This document shows, piece by piece, positions 1 to 7,875 of a stretch of 64,000 nucleotides of DNA; position 1 is the stretch's first letter; each line of letters begins with the position of its first letter. The translations under genes and the position numbers were made by a program. Source of the DNA: Bartonella rochalimae ATCC BAA-1498 (GTDB lineage: Bacteria; Pseudomonadota; Alphaproteobacteria; Rhizobiales; Rhizobiaceae); NCBI RefSeq assembly GCF_000706645.1, contig NZ_KL407337.1:119665-183664 (forward strand). The letters run 5' to 3'. The notes under the pieces are model-generated. The model was not told where the DNA came from, did no database searches, and saw only the letters and a program-made list of their open reading frames with translations.

Positions 1-306
1 TTTGCTTTTTCTCAAGAACGTTCTGATAATATGTCCAACTTTATAAACTCAAGTGTAGACAGTGGAGAAGTAAAAACAGAAGAAATACAGGAAGGACCTG
101 TTTCAATAGAGATTGCACAAGCAGATAAAAAGAGTTTTACACCTTTTGTTGTTGCACAGCTTGATAAAATTCCTATTCCTACATCTGCACCTCGTTATGG
201 GGATGAGCTAAGAGAAAACACAACAATTGTGGCGTATGCTATGCCTTCACAACATCAATTAAATGCAGTTGTTGCAATGTTAGAAGAACGGTATAGAAGT
301 CGGTAA
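1..306 (+). CDS. C-terminal part of an unidentified protein (runs in from the left edge)
   Basis: The reading frame is open from base 1, so this is the end of a gene that begins outside the window; the first internal ATG at 31 is probably not the start. The visible 101 residues have no recognisable domain. They contain a Lys/Glu-rich low-complexity stretch, a Pro-rich segment (IPIPTSAPR) and a last stretch (QLNAVVAMLEERYRSR) that could form a helix, which looks like the tail of an envelope or secreted protein. The stop is 31 bases before the next gene on the same strand, so the two may be co-transcribed. I cannot name the function. Confidence 0.6.
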   Translation, partial: FAFSQERSDNMSNFINSSVDSGEVKTEEIQEGPVSIEIAQADKKSFTPFVVAQLDKIPIPTSAPRYGDELRENTTIVAYAMPSQHQLNAVVAMLEERYRSR

Positions 307-337
307 TTTTTTTCGCAGTTGAATAAGGATAAGGGTT

Positions 338-1585
338 ATGCGTTTTGATCGTGATGAAATGATTTCTCCTGAAATGCTTGACCGCCTTGCAGAAGTTACA
401 ATAAAAGTAGGGCTCAATTTACAAGAAGGACAGGATCTTGTTTTGACAGCTCCAGTTACGGCTTTACCTTTGGTTCGACAGATAGCCCTTCATGCTTATA
501 AAGCTGGTGCTGGTGTTATTACACCACTTTTTGGTGATGAGGCATTATCACTTATTCGGTTTGAAAATGCGCATTCTGCTAGTTTTGATCGTGCACCTTC
601 TTGGCTTTATGAAGGAATGGCAAAAGCATTTGAAAATGGAGCTGCACGTTTGGCAATTGTTGGTGATAATCCATTGTTACTTTCCAACCAAGATTTGAAT
701 AAGGTTTCACGTTTGAATAAGGCCACTTCGATAGCTTATCAGCCAGCTCTGAACAAGATATCGAATTTTGCGATTAATTGGTCGATTATCGCTTATCCAA
801 CAGCGGGATGGGCTACGGCAATGTTTCCTGATTTACCTCTTGAGCAAGCAATTCAGAAATTAGCAGGAGCTATTTTTTCTGCTTCACGTGTGACACAGGA
901 TAATGCTGTAGATGCTTGGCATGCGCACAATGCCAATTTAAAGCAACGTTCATCTTGGCTTAATGATCAACGTTTTGCTGCTTTGCATTTTACCGGTCCA
1001 GGAACCGATTTAACAGTTGGTTTAGCTGATGAGCATGAATGGCATGGGGGTGCCTCGATTGCTCAAAATGGTGTTATCTGTAATCCTAATATTCCCACTG
1101 AAGAAGTATTTACAACTCCTCATGCTTATAGAGTTGATGGTTTTGTTCGTTCAACAAAGCCACTTTCCTATCAAGGAACGCTCATTGATAATATTGAAGT
1201 TCGTTTTGAAGCAGGCCGTATTGTCAATGCATCAGCTTCAAAGGGGCAAGAAGTTTTGCAAAAAGTTTTACAAAGTGATGAGGGTGCTAGTCGATTAGGT
1301 GAAGTCGCTCTTGTCCCGCATTCTTCACCTATTTCTAAGAGTGGTTTACTTTTTTATAATACATTGTTTGATGAAAATGCTGCGTGTCATATTGCTTTAG
1401 GGCAATGTTATTCTAAGTGTTTTTTAAATGGGGCAGCATTGACGCCGGAAGAGATTGCGATGCGTGGTGGGAATAAGAGTATTATTCATATAGATTGGAT
1501 GATTGGATCAAATGAAATCAACATAGACGGTGTTATGCAGGATGGTGCAAAAATTCCTGTATTTCGTCAGGGTGAGTGGGCTTAA
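338..1585 (+). CDS. Aminopeptidase, peptidase family M29
   Basis: A 415-residue protein of the M29 family (thermostable aminopeptidases, AmpS/PepS type), cytosolic metallo-exopeptidases that remove N-terminal residues from peptides. The length is normal for the family. Visible family features are the N-terminal segment with VGLNLQEGQDLVL, the central GPGTDLTVGL, the Glu-containing NIPTEEVFTTPHAYRVDG, and the C-terminal NKSIIHIDWMIGS. The last three regions hold the Glu, His and Asp metal ligands in characterised members. The ATG at 338 follows a GGATAAGGG stretch. The next gene, mutM, starts 29 bases after the stop. Family assignment is firm; substrate preference cannot be told. Confidence 0.93.
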   Translation: MRFDRDEMISPEMLDRLAEVTIKVGLNLQEGQDLVLTAPVTALPLVRQIALHAYKAGAGVITPLFGDEALSLIRFENAHSASFDRAPSWLYEGMAKAFENGAARLAIVGDNPLLLSNQDLNKVSRLNKATSIAYQPALNKISNFAINWSIIAYPTAGWATAMFPDLPLEQAIQKLAGAIFSASRVTQDNAVDAWHAHNANLKQRSSWLNDQRFAALHFTGPGTDLTVGLADEHEWHGGASIAQNGVICNPNIPTEEVFTTPHAYRVDGFVRSTKPLSYQGTLIDNIEVRFEAGRIVNASASKGQEVLQKVLQSDEGASRLGEVALVPHSSPISKSGLLFYNTLFDENAACHIALGQCYSKCFLNGAALTPEEIAMRGGNKSIIHIDWMIGSNEINIDGVMQDGAKIPVFRQGEWA

Positions 1586-1614
1586 TTTGCACATGTGTAA
1601 TCATTGGGGAGATA

Positions 1615-2490
1615 ATGCCTGAACTTCCTGAAGTGGAAACGGTTCGCCGTGGGCTTGATCCGTTTTTAACTGGTGCAAAAATTATATCTGTTCAACTTAA
1701 TCGTAAAAATTTGCGTTTTCCTTTTCCAGAAGCATTTTCTGAGCGATTAGTAGGCAGAACGATTATACAACTTAGTCGTCGCGCGAAATATTTATTATTT
1801 TCTCTTTCAAACAATGAAACGATTTTGAGTCATTTAGGTATGTCAGGATCGTGGCGTATAGAGGGTGAATTTTTAAGCAAGGAGCATTCTTCTATAAGCA
1901 AATTAGTTGAGCATGATCATTGCATTATAAATATTCGGGCAAAAGATGATAAAATTTATCGTCTCACTTATAATGATGTTCGCCGTTTTGGTTTTATGCT
2001 TTTAACAGATACAACAAAGCTTTATGAACATCCATTTTTAAGAAGGCTAGGGGTTGAGCCTATGAACAATACGCTTTCTGGTGCTTATTTAAAAAAAGCT
2101 TTTGCTAATAAAAAAACATCTCTGAAAACAGCTTTGCTTGATCAATCTATTGTTGCTGGCCTTGGGAATATTTATGTTTGTGAAGCACTTTGGCGTAGTC
2201 ATTTATCACCACAGCGGAATGCATTTACATTGGCGTTAGAAGATGTACATACACTGGAATCTACAAATTTTCTTGCACAAAATATATGTAATGTGATTAC
2301 TGAAGCAATTGCTTCTGGGGGGACTTCTTTACGTGATTATATGCATGCAGATAGTTCACTTGGATATTTTCAACACCATTTTTCGGTTTATGGACGTGAA
2401 GGAAAAGAATGTTTGAATTGTAGGGTACCTATTGTGCGTATTGTACAGTCAGGTCGTTCAAGCTTTTATTGTCCACAATGTCAAAAATGA
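1615..2490 (+). CDS. mutM: Formamidopyrimidine-DNA glycosylase (Fpg/MutM)
   Basis: A base-excision repair enzyme that removes 8-oxoguanine and formamidopyrimidines and nicks the resulting abasic site. The open frame reaches back to 1576, but the ATG at 1615 gives the family's invariant N-terminus MPELPEVE, in which Pro2 is the catalytic nucleophile and Glu3 is essential. GGGGAG at 1606-1611 is a good ribosome-binding site. At 291 residues it has normal length. The helix-two-turn-helix part is marked by LDQSIVAGLGNIYVCEALW, and the C-terminus ends in a CxxC...CxxC zinc finger with the RSSFYCPQCQ signature. All catalytic landmarks are present. Confidence 0.97.
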   Translation: MPELPEVETVRRGLDPFLTGAKIISVQLNRKNLRFPFPEAFSERLVGRTIIQLSRRAKYLLFSLSNNETILSHLGMSGSWRIEGEFLSKEHSSISKLVEHDHCIINIRAKDDKIYRLTYNDVRRFGFMLLTDTTKLYEHPFLRRLGVEPMNNTLSGAYLKKAFANKKTSLKTALLDQSIVAGLGNIYVCEALWRSHLSPQRNAFTLALEDVHTLESTNFLAQNICNVITEAIASGGTSLRDYMHADSSLGYFQHHFSVYGREGKECLNCRVPIVRIVQSGRSSFYCPQCQK

Positions 2491-2565
2491 AGAATGTGTC
2501 TTGCAAAATTTTATAACAAGCTTAAAGTCATATTTATAATTTTGCGAAGATTGAAAGGTTTTTTT

Positions 2566-3981
2566 ATGCTTAATAAAGTGTTAGAGTATCTTGATAAGAA
2601 TCTAGAAAAAAACCTTGAACATCTTTTTTCTCTTTTACGTTTTCAATCTATTTCTACAGACCCAGCATATAAAGATGAATGCCGTAAAACAGCTGATTGG
2701 TTGGTGGAAGATTTGAAAAGTATAGGTTTTACAGCTTCACGTCGCGATACACCTGGTCATCCAATGGTTGTTGGTCATCATCCAGGACCTTTTGATGATT
2801 GTTTGCATGTGTTATTTTATGGGCATTATGATGTACAACCAGTTGATCCATTGGATTTATGGGAAAATAATCCGTTTGAGCCTTCTTTAAAAGAACAAAA
2901 TGGAAACAAGATCATCTGTGCTCGTGGTGCTTCAGATGATAAAGGCCAGCTCATGACTTTTATTGAGGCATGTCGTGCTTTTAAAGAAAAAACAAAACAG
3001 CTTCCTGTAAAGGTTACCATTTTGTTGGAAGGTGAAGAAGAAAGTGGTTCACCTTCACTTATTCCTTTTTTAAAGGAAAATGCTGATGAATTGAAGGCTG
3101 ATTGTGCATTAGTTTGTGATACCTCAATGTGGGATGCGAATACACCATCTATTTCTGTGGGTCTTCGAGGAATTTTAGGAGAAGAGGTTGTCGTTACGGC
3201 TGCTAATTGTGATCTGCACTCAGGTTATTTTGGAGGCGCAGCAGCTAATCCTATTCGCATTTTAGCTAAAATTTTGGCTGGGCTTCATGATGAAAATGGT
3301 AGAGTACAACTTCCTAGATTTTATGATGGTGTAGAAGAGACGCCTTTACAGATTTTACAATCATGGGATAAACTTGGTTGTAATGCTGAGACATTTCTTA
3401 GTCCTGTTGGTCTTTCTATCTCTACTGGAGAAAAGGGACGAAGTCTTTTAGAACAAGTATGGGCTCGTCCTACAGCAGAAATTAATGGCATGAGTGGGGG
3501 ATATGAGGGTGAAGGATTTAAGACGGTGATTCCTTCTCAAGCGTCTGCAAAAGTTTCTTTTCGTTTAGTGCATAAGCAGAATCCAGAAAAGATAAGCCAA
3601 GCTTTTCGTAATTATGTGCGCTCTCTTATTCCTGCAGATTGTACAGTTGCATTTAAAGAACACGGTGCTTCTCCGGCGGTTCAACTTCCTTATGATTCAC
3701 CTTTTATTCAAGCGGCGCAAGATGCTTTATTTCAGGAATGGGAGACACCTGCTTTGTTAACTGCTATGGGAGGATCTATTCCGATTGTCGGGGATTTTCA
3801 ATCAATTTTTAATATGGAAACTATTTTAGTTGGATTTGCATTAGCTGATGATCGGATTCATTCACCTAATGAGAAATATAATTTAAAATCATTTCATAAG
3901 GGGCAACGGTCTTGGGTACGCATTCTTGCAGCCCTAGCAAACAGGAGAATAAATGGCAGAAATTCGTGTTCATCAAGGTGA
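2566..3981 (+). CDS. M20-family dipeptidase / peptidase
   Basis: A 471-residue M20 metallopeptidase of the dipeptidase/ArgE/CNDP type, presumably cytosolic. The zinc site is visible in order: FYGHYDVQP (His and Asp), ARGASDDKGQ (bridging Asp), EGEEESGS (catalytic Glu and ligand Glu), CDTSMW (Asp), and a C-terminal His in RIHSPNEKY. A dimerisation domain lies between. The frame extends back to 2494, but those extra residues are not family-like, and the ATG at 2566 has a GAAAGG site just upstream. The 3-prime end overlaps nrnC by 29 bases in a different frame, which suggests coupled translation. Confidence 0.92.
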   Translation: MLNKVLEYLDKNLEKNLEHLFSLLRFQSISTDPAYKDECRKTADWLVEDLKSIGFTASRRDTPGHPMVVGHHPGPFDDCLHVLFYGHYDVQPVDPLDLWENNPFEPSLKEQNGNKIICARGASDDKGQLMTFIEACRAFKEKTKQLPVKVTILLEGEEESGSPSLIPFLKENADELKADCALVCDTSMWDANTPSISVGLRGILGEEVVVTAANCDLHSGYFGGAAANPIRILAKILAGLHDENGRVQLPRFYDGVEETPLQILQSWDKLGCNAETFLSPVGLSISTGEKGRSLLEQVWARPTAEINGMSGGYEGEGFKTVIPSQASAKVSFRLVHKQNPEKISQAFRNYVRSLIPADCTVAFKEHGASPAVQLPYDSPFIQAAQDALFQEWETPALLTAMGGSIPIVGDFQSIFNMETILVGFALADDRIHSPNEKYNLKSFHKGQRSWVRILAALANRRINGRNSCSSR

Positions 3982-4573
3982 TTTACCAAATTTGGATAAT
4001 TATTGTGTTGATTCTATTGCAATTGATACTGAAACTTTAGGATTGCAACCACACCGTGATCGTTTATGTGTGGTTCAACTTTCTTCTGGAGATGGTACTG
4101 CTGATATTATACAGATTGCTAAAGGACAAAATAGCGCTCCTAATTTAGTTACGTTGCTTGAAGATAAAACAATTACGAAAATATTTCATTTTGGGCGTTT
4201 TGATCTTGCTATTTTAGCGCATACATTTGGTGTGATGCCCGATGCTGTTTTTTGCACGAAGCTTGCTTCAAAACTGACGCGTACTTATACTGATCGTCAT
4301 GGCTTGAAGGAAATTTGTAGTGAATTATTGAATGTTAATATTTCTAAACAGCAACAATCATCAGATTGGGCAGCAGATGCTTTATCTCGTGCACAAATTG
4401 AATATGCTGCATCTGATGTTTTGTATTTACACCGTTTAAAGAGTATATTTGAAGAACGTTTAAAACGTGAAGAACGTGAAGATATTGCAAAAGCGTGTTT
4501 TCAATTTTTGCCTGTAAGAGCAAAGCTTGATCTTTTGGGATGGTCAGAAGTTGATATTTTTGCGCATGTTTGA
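3953..4573 (+). CDS. nrnC: NrnC, 3'-5' exoribonuclease degrading very short RNAs (RNase D-like)
   Basis: A 206-residue DEDDy exonuclease. Short single-domain proteins like this in Bartonella, Brucella and Caulobacter are NrnC, which degrades di- and oligoribonucleotides where orn is absent; they are often annotated as ribonuclease D. The catalytic set is intact: D25 and E27 (IDTETLGL), D84 (FHFGRFDLAIL), Y151 and D155 (YAASDVLYLHRL). There is no HRDC domain, which separates it from true RNase D. The start at 3953 follows GGAGA and lies inside the preceding peptidase gene. I recognise the sequence as close to the structurally studied Bartonella protein. Confidence 0.93.
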   Translation: MAEIRVHQGDLPNLDNYCVDSIAIDTETLGLQPHRDRLCVVQLSSGDGTADIIQIAKGQNSAPNLVTLLEDKTITKIFHFGRFDLAILAHTFGVMPDAVFCTKLASKLTRTYTDRHGLKEICSELLNVNISKQQQSSDWAADALSRAQIEYAASDVLYLHRLKSIFEERLKREEREDIAKACFQFLPVRAKLDLLGWSEVDIFAHV

Positions 4574-5218
4574 ACTTTAAAATTTATTTCTAAAATTGAA
4601 AAGAAATAGTTGATCTCGTTAGTACAGAATATTTGTACGTTGCAAATCTTTCTTTACTCATTTTCCTGTATCATTTTGAGGAATATCAATTACCAATTTT
4701 ACAAAAAGTAAATAGATTATATTTTTATAAAATATAATGAAATAGTAGATTACAAATGAATCTTTTATGAAGATGAGATTTCGTATTGTTGTTAGAATTA
4801 TTTTTAGGAAGGAATATGATTAGTAAGTAAATGTACTACTCAGAAAAATGAATTTGGTAAGATATTTTTCAAATTAAATTGAACTTATCAAAACCTTATT
4901 AAACTGATTATAAGATAGATACAATAAAAATACCTTCTGGTTTTCTAAGGTTATCCTTCATTTTAAGAGTCAAGCGATAACATTGAGCGTACAGAATATC
5001 ATTATTCAGATTTTATTTAAAATTCAAAATTTTCTTTATTAATGATTTTTGCATTGGAAGATCTCATAAATTTTAATGTGTTATGAGAATAAATTATAGG
5101 GAGGCTTTGTTAAAGACAAGGCTTTTGTTTTTTCTGTGTTTACACCATTTTTTCATAGATATGTGTGATGAAATAGTTTATAAAATACATTTTGTATTTT
5201 ATAATATGGAGATAAGTT
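4574..5218. other. Gene-free AT-rich stretch upstream of the hbp cluster
   Basis: About 645 bases with no supportable gene. Short open segments occur on the minus strand around 4900-5030 but are broken by stops and match no family I know. The last 50 bases before the next gene contain a TATAAAAT-like box near 5179-5187, resembling the one upstream of the hbp gene at 7876. Confidence 0.5.
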
Positions 5219-5542
5219 ATGAATATGAAGTATTTTATTACAGTTTCGAGTTTTACTATGATGACAGCTGCTACGGTTCAAGGATCTGATCTTAAAGAGG
5301 AGATACCGCTTATTTCTCCAACTTTTCGTGTTAGTGAATGGAATAAGGACCCTTTACTTTTAAAAGATTCTTTTGGTCGTGTTGTTTACAGCAAGTGGGA
5401 AAAAATGACAGAACCAGTACATGTGGCTTTTGCATCGAGTGGTTCAAAAAAGTCAAAATCTAAAAAAAAGAAAAAGCCAGAGACATCTAATCATAAAAAC
5501 AAAAGACCTAATTTATTTAAGCGCAGTCCATTCAGTTTTTAG
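5219..5542 (+). CDS. Small exported protein with an Hbp-type leader and Lys-rich tail
   Basis: A 107-residue protein. Its first 22 or so residues (MNMKYFITVSSFTMMTAATV...) closely resemble the signal peptides of the hemin-binding proteins downstream, but none of the Hbp beta-barrel follows. The rest is a short region without known domain and a strongly basic segment (SKKSKSKKKKKPE) before a final NLFKRSPFSF. GGAGAT at 5208-5213 supports the ATG at 5219. An overlapping frame from 5083 is not preferred because it lacks these features. It may be a remnant of a fifth hbp copy fused to other sequence, or a genuine small periplasmic or surface protein. Function unknown. Confidence 0.55.
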   Translation: MNMKYFITVSSFTMMTAATVQGSDLKEEIPLISPTFRVSEWNKDPLLLKDSFGRVVYSKWEKMTEPVHVAFASSGSKKSKSKKKKKPETSNHKNKRPNLFKRSPFSF

Positions 5543-5634
5543 TTGATAAGTATACAGTTTTTACGTGTGCTTTTTTATTAGGTTTATTAGGAGATATATT
5601 TTGTTATCACTTGTTGGAAAGGCTTAGTTTTATT

Positions 5635-5673
5635 TCTAGTCAGTGAGAAAAGTGGCTGACTAGAACGTGTTTT
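5635..5673 (+). terminator. Probable rho-independent terminator after the 107-aa gene
   Basis: A perfect 9-bp inverted repeat (TCTAGTCAG at 5635-5643 and CTGACTAGA at 5656-5664) with a 12-base loop, followed shortly by a run of five T. Confidence 0.5.
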
Positions 5674-5840
5674 TGGTGACTGAATATAACTTAAGATGTG
5701 ATTTAATTATATTCATGATATTGGTGACTTCATAATAATCAATATAACTGCGATATTTTGTAATTGCGTTTTTCATTATTTATAATAACCGTAAAATAAA
5801 ACTAAAAATTATATCATATAATTGTGGTTTTTTTATGTTT

Positions 5841-5860
5841 GTATCATTTTTACTACAGAT
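5841..5860 (+). promoter_or_regulatory. Conserved hbp upstream element, copy 1
   Basis: gtatcatttttactacagat lies 57 bases before the start of the first full hbp gene. The same element, nearly identical, lies before the other two hbp genes (6871 and 7799). Bartonella hbp promoters are known to carry an H-box bound by the iron-response regulator Irr. I infer this could be that element or part of the core promoter; I cannot recall the published sequence well enough to equate them. Confidence 0.45.
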
Positions 5861-5916
5861 CTTTTGAAGGAAATGTGTAACTATGTGTATATGAACATTA
5901 GCTATGGAGCAAATTT

Positions 5917-6804
5917 ATGAATAATATGAAATGTTTAATCACAACATCTGTTGTTGCTTTGATAACAGCTTCTGCAGTGCAAGCAGCAGATATTAGAGTT
6001 CCTCAAGAAATAGGAGAAACAATTGTTGTTGCTCCAGCTTTTTCTTGGACAGGTTTTTATTTAGGTGCCCAGATTGGTGGTTTTTCTAGTAAGACTTCTT
6101 TTAGTGGCCCTGCTGATGATGATTCTAAAAAGTGGCTTCCGCTTGATAAAAAATTGTCGCCTAAGCCTTCAGGTTTCATAGGTGGTTTCTATGCAGGTTC
6201 TAATGTTGATTTAGGGAACGGTCTGATTCTAGGTGTTGATACGGATGTTGTTTTTTCTGGGCAGAAAGACACAAAAAATGACAAAGTAACATCTGAATTG
6301 GATAAAGACAATAATAACAACAACGCACCTGCAGGCGCAAAAGATAAAGATAATGGAAAGCCTGAACCAGAGAAAGAACCAGAGAAAGAAAAAGACGTTA
6401 AATTTACACAATACGATCATACTTTAAAAGCGAAGTGGGCTGGTGCTACACGCATTCGTATTGGTTTTGCTGCTGATCGTATTATGCCTTATGTTGCTGG
6501 AGGTGTTGCTTATACACAGCTCCAAGACACCTTTACAACGTTAACTGGTATAAAGAAAGTTCCTGCGCAAAAAGCTGAGGGAACAGACAAAGAAACTTCT
6601 GGTAAGAGTAATACAGTTGATGAATCAAAAACAATGATTGGCTATACTCTTGCTGCTGGTGTTGATTTTGCAATGACTGACAACGTATTGCTCCGTGCAG
6701 AGTATCGTTACTCAGATTTTGGTAAAAAGAAATTGCATAATGACAAATTTGAAGTTAATTATAAAGCCAATGATTTCCGCGTTGGTGTAGCTTACAAATT
6801 CTAA
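5917..6804 (+). CDS. Hemin-binding outer-membrane protein, Hbp/Pap31 family (paralog 1)
   Basis: A 295-residue Omp25/31-type beta-barrel of the Bartonella hemin-binding family, surface proteins that bind heme and have also been tied to fibronectin binding. A signal peptide ends at about residue 24 (ASAVQA-AD). The mature start FSWTGFYLGAQIGGFSSKT, the middle AKWAGATRIRIGFAADRIMPYVAGG and the end EYRYSDFGKKK...NDFRVGVAYKF are the family signatures; the last residue is the aromatic needed for outer-membrane insertion. Two loops are expanded: an Asp/Asn/Lys/Glu-rich stretch near residues 120-165 and another near 208-235. GGAG precedes the ATG at 5917. I cannot assign a letter (hbpA-E) from sequence alone. 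Confidence 0.93.
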   Translation: MNNMKCLITTSVVALITASAVQAADIRVPQEIGETIVVAPAFSWTGFYLGAQIGGFSSKTSFSGPADDDSKKWLPLDKKLSPKPSGFIGGFYAGSNVDLGNGLILGVDTDVVFSGQKDTKNDKVTSELDKDNNNNNAPAGAKDKDNGKPEPEKEPEKEKDVKFTQYDHTLKAKWAGATRIRIGFAADRIMPYVAGGVAYTQLQDTFTTLTGIKKVPAQKAEGTDKETSGKSNTVDESKTMIGYTLAAGVDFAMTDNVLLRAEYRYSDFGKKKLHNDKFEVNYKANDFRVGVAYKF

Positions 6805-6831
6805 TTTATAGGCAAAATTTAAACTATAAAG

Positions 6832-6863
6832 AGGCCCTATCTCTGATAGGGCCTTTATTTTTT
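6832..6863 (+). terminator. Rho-independent terminator of hbp paralog 1
   Basis: A perfect 9-bp GC-rich stem (AGGCCCTAT / ATAGGGCCT) around a 5-base loop, followed by TTATTTTTT. A strong terminator, so the hbp genes are probably separate transcription units. Confidence 0.9.
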
Positions 6864-6870
6864 GCGAAAA

Positions 6871-6890
6871 GTGTTATTTGAGTTACAGAT
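6871..6890 (+). promoter_or_regulatory. Conserved hbp upstream element, copy 2
   Basis: gtgttatttgagttacagat, matching copies 1 and 3, followed by an AT-rich segment and TTTTATAAAA near 6904-6913, a possible -10 region for the next hbp gene. Confidence 0.45.
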
Positions 6891-6950
6891 ATTTAAAATA
6901 AAATGTTTTATAAAAACCAGTTTGGATTATTTGGAATTAGGAGATATTAT

Positions 6951-7739
6951 ATGAATATAAAACATTTACTGGTTGCATGTAGTTGGACTTTTATTCCGGT
7001 TTCTATGGTGCAAGCAGCTGATATTATGAAACCGCATCAGTCACAGAGCTATCAGCCAGTACCGGTGATTTCCTCTTCTAACAATTTTTCTTGGACGGGT
7101 TTTTATGTAGGCGCTCAGATTGGTGGTTTTTCAGGTGAAGCTACCTTAAGTCCTATTCAAGATAGTGTGGAGGAGGATAGAGAAGGTCAAGGATTTTCTG
7201 AAATAAAATCACCCAAACTTTCAGGTTTTATAGGGGGGATTTATGCAGGTTCAAATTTTAGTTTGAGCAAAGACCTTATTTTAGGTATTGATACAGATAT
7301 GGTGTGGTCTGGAAAAAAAAATACAAAAGTATTTGATGTACAGGATATGAGCATAGATATGAGCATAAAAGAAAAGTGGGCTGGTGCTATGCGGATGCGT
7401 GTTGGTTTTGCTATGGATCGTGTGATGCCTTATGTTTCTGGTGGTGTTTCTTATGTGCAGCTTCAAAATGTTTTTACAGCGAAGAGATTAGCTAAAGCAG
7501 TAGTAAGAGAAAGAAGGAACACTTTACCTTCTGATTCTGAGCCAAAATTCTTAGATGAAACAAAGATTCTAGTTGGTTATAGTGTTGGTGGTGGTGTTGA
7601 TGTTGCAATGACTGATAATGTTATTATGCGTGCGGAGTATCGTTATTCAGACTTTGGTAAAAAGAAATTTGCGAAGGATAATGTGGATCTTAGTTATAAA
7701 ACCAATGACTTCCGTGTTGGTGTAGCTTATAAATTCTAA
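6951..7739 (+). CDS. Hemin-binding outer-membrane protein, Hbp/Pap31 family (paralog 2)
   Basis: A 262-residue member of the same barrel family, the shortest of the three because its loops are compact. The frame is open from 6903, but the ATG at 6951 has AGGAG at 6939-6943 and begins a proper signal peptide (MNIKHLLVACSWTF...MVQAADI). Family landmarks are FSWTGFYVGAQIGGFSGE, the KEKWAGAMRMRVGFAMDRVMPYVSGG strands, and the C-terminal SDFGKKKFAKDNV...FRVGVAYKF. The C-terminal portion is nearly identical to paralog 3. It has its own upstream element and terminator, which suggests individually regulated expression. Confidence 0.92.
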   Translation: MNIKHLLVACSWTFIPVSMVQAADIMKPHQSQSYQPVPVISSSNNFSWTGFYVGAQIGGFSGEATLSPIQDSVEEDREGQGFSEIKSPKLSGFIGGIYAGSNFSLSKDLILGIDTDMVWSGKKNTKVFDVQDMSIDMSIKEKWAGAMRMRVGFAMDRVMPYVSGGVSYVQLQNVFTAKRLAKAVVRERRNTLPSDSEPKFLDETKILVGYSVGGGVDVAMTDNVIMRAEYRYSDFGKKKFAKDNVDLSYKTNDFRVGVAYKF

Positions 7740-7766
7740 TTTACTAGAAGATTGAACTATAAGTGA

Positions 7767-7796
7767 AATCCCTGCTTTACAGCAGAGATTTTTTTA
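7767..7796 (+). terminator. Rho-independent terminator of hbp paralog 2
   Basis: A hairpin formed by AATCCCTGCT and AGCAGAGATT, nine pairs with one mismatch, followed by a T run to 7796. Confidence 0.8.
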
Positions 7797-7798
7797 TT

Positions 7799-7818
7799 GT
7801 GTTATTTTTACTACAGAT
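7799..7818 (+). promoter_or_regulatory. Conserved hbp upstream element, copy 3
   Basis: gtgttatttttactacagat, differing at only two positions from copy 1, followed by TATATAAAAT near 7836-7845 as a candidate -10 region. The next gene begins about 57 bases downstream, the same distance as in copy 1. Confidence 0.45.
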
Positions 7819-7875
7819 TTTTAAAATTAAAACGTTATATAAAATACACTCTGAAATTTATATGGAGATAGATCT

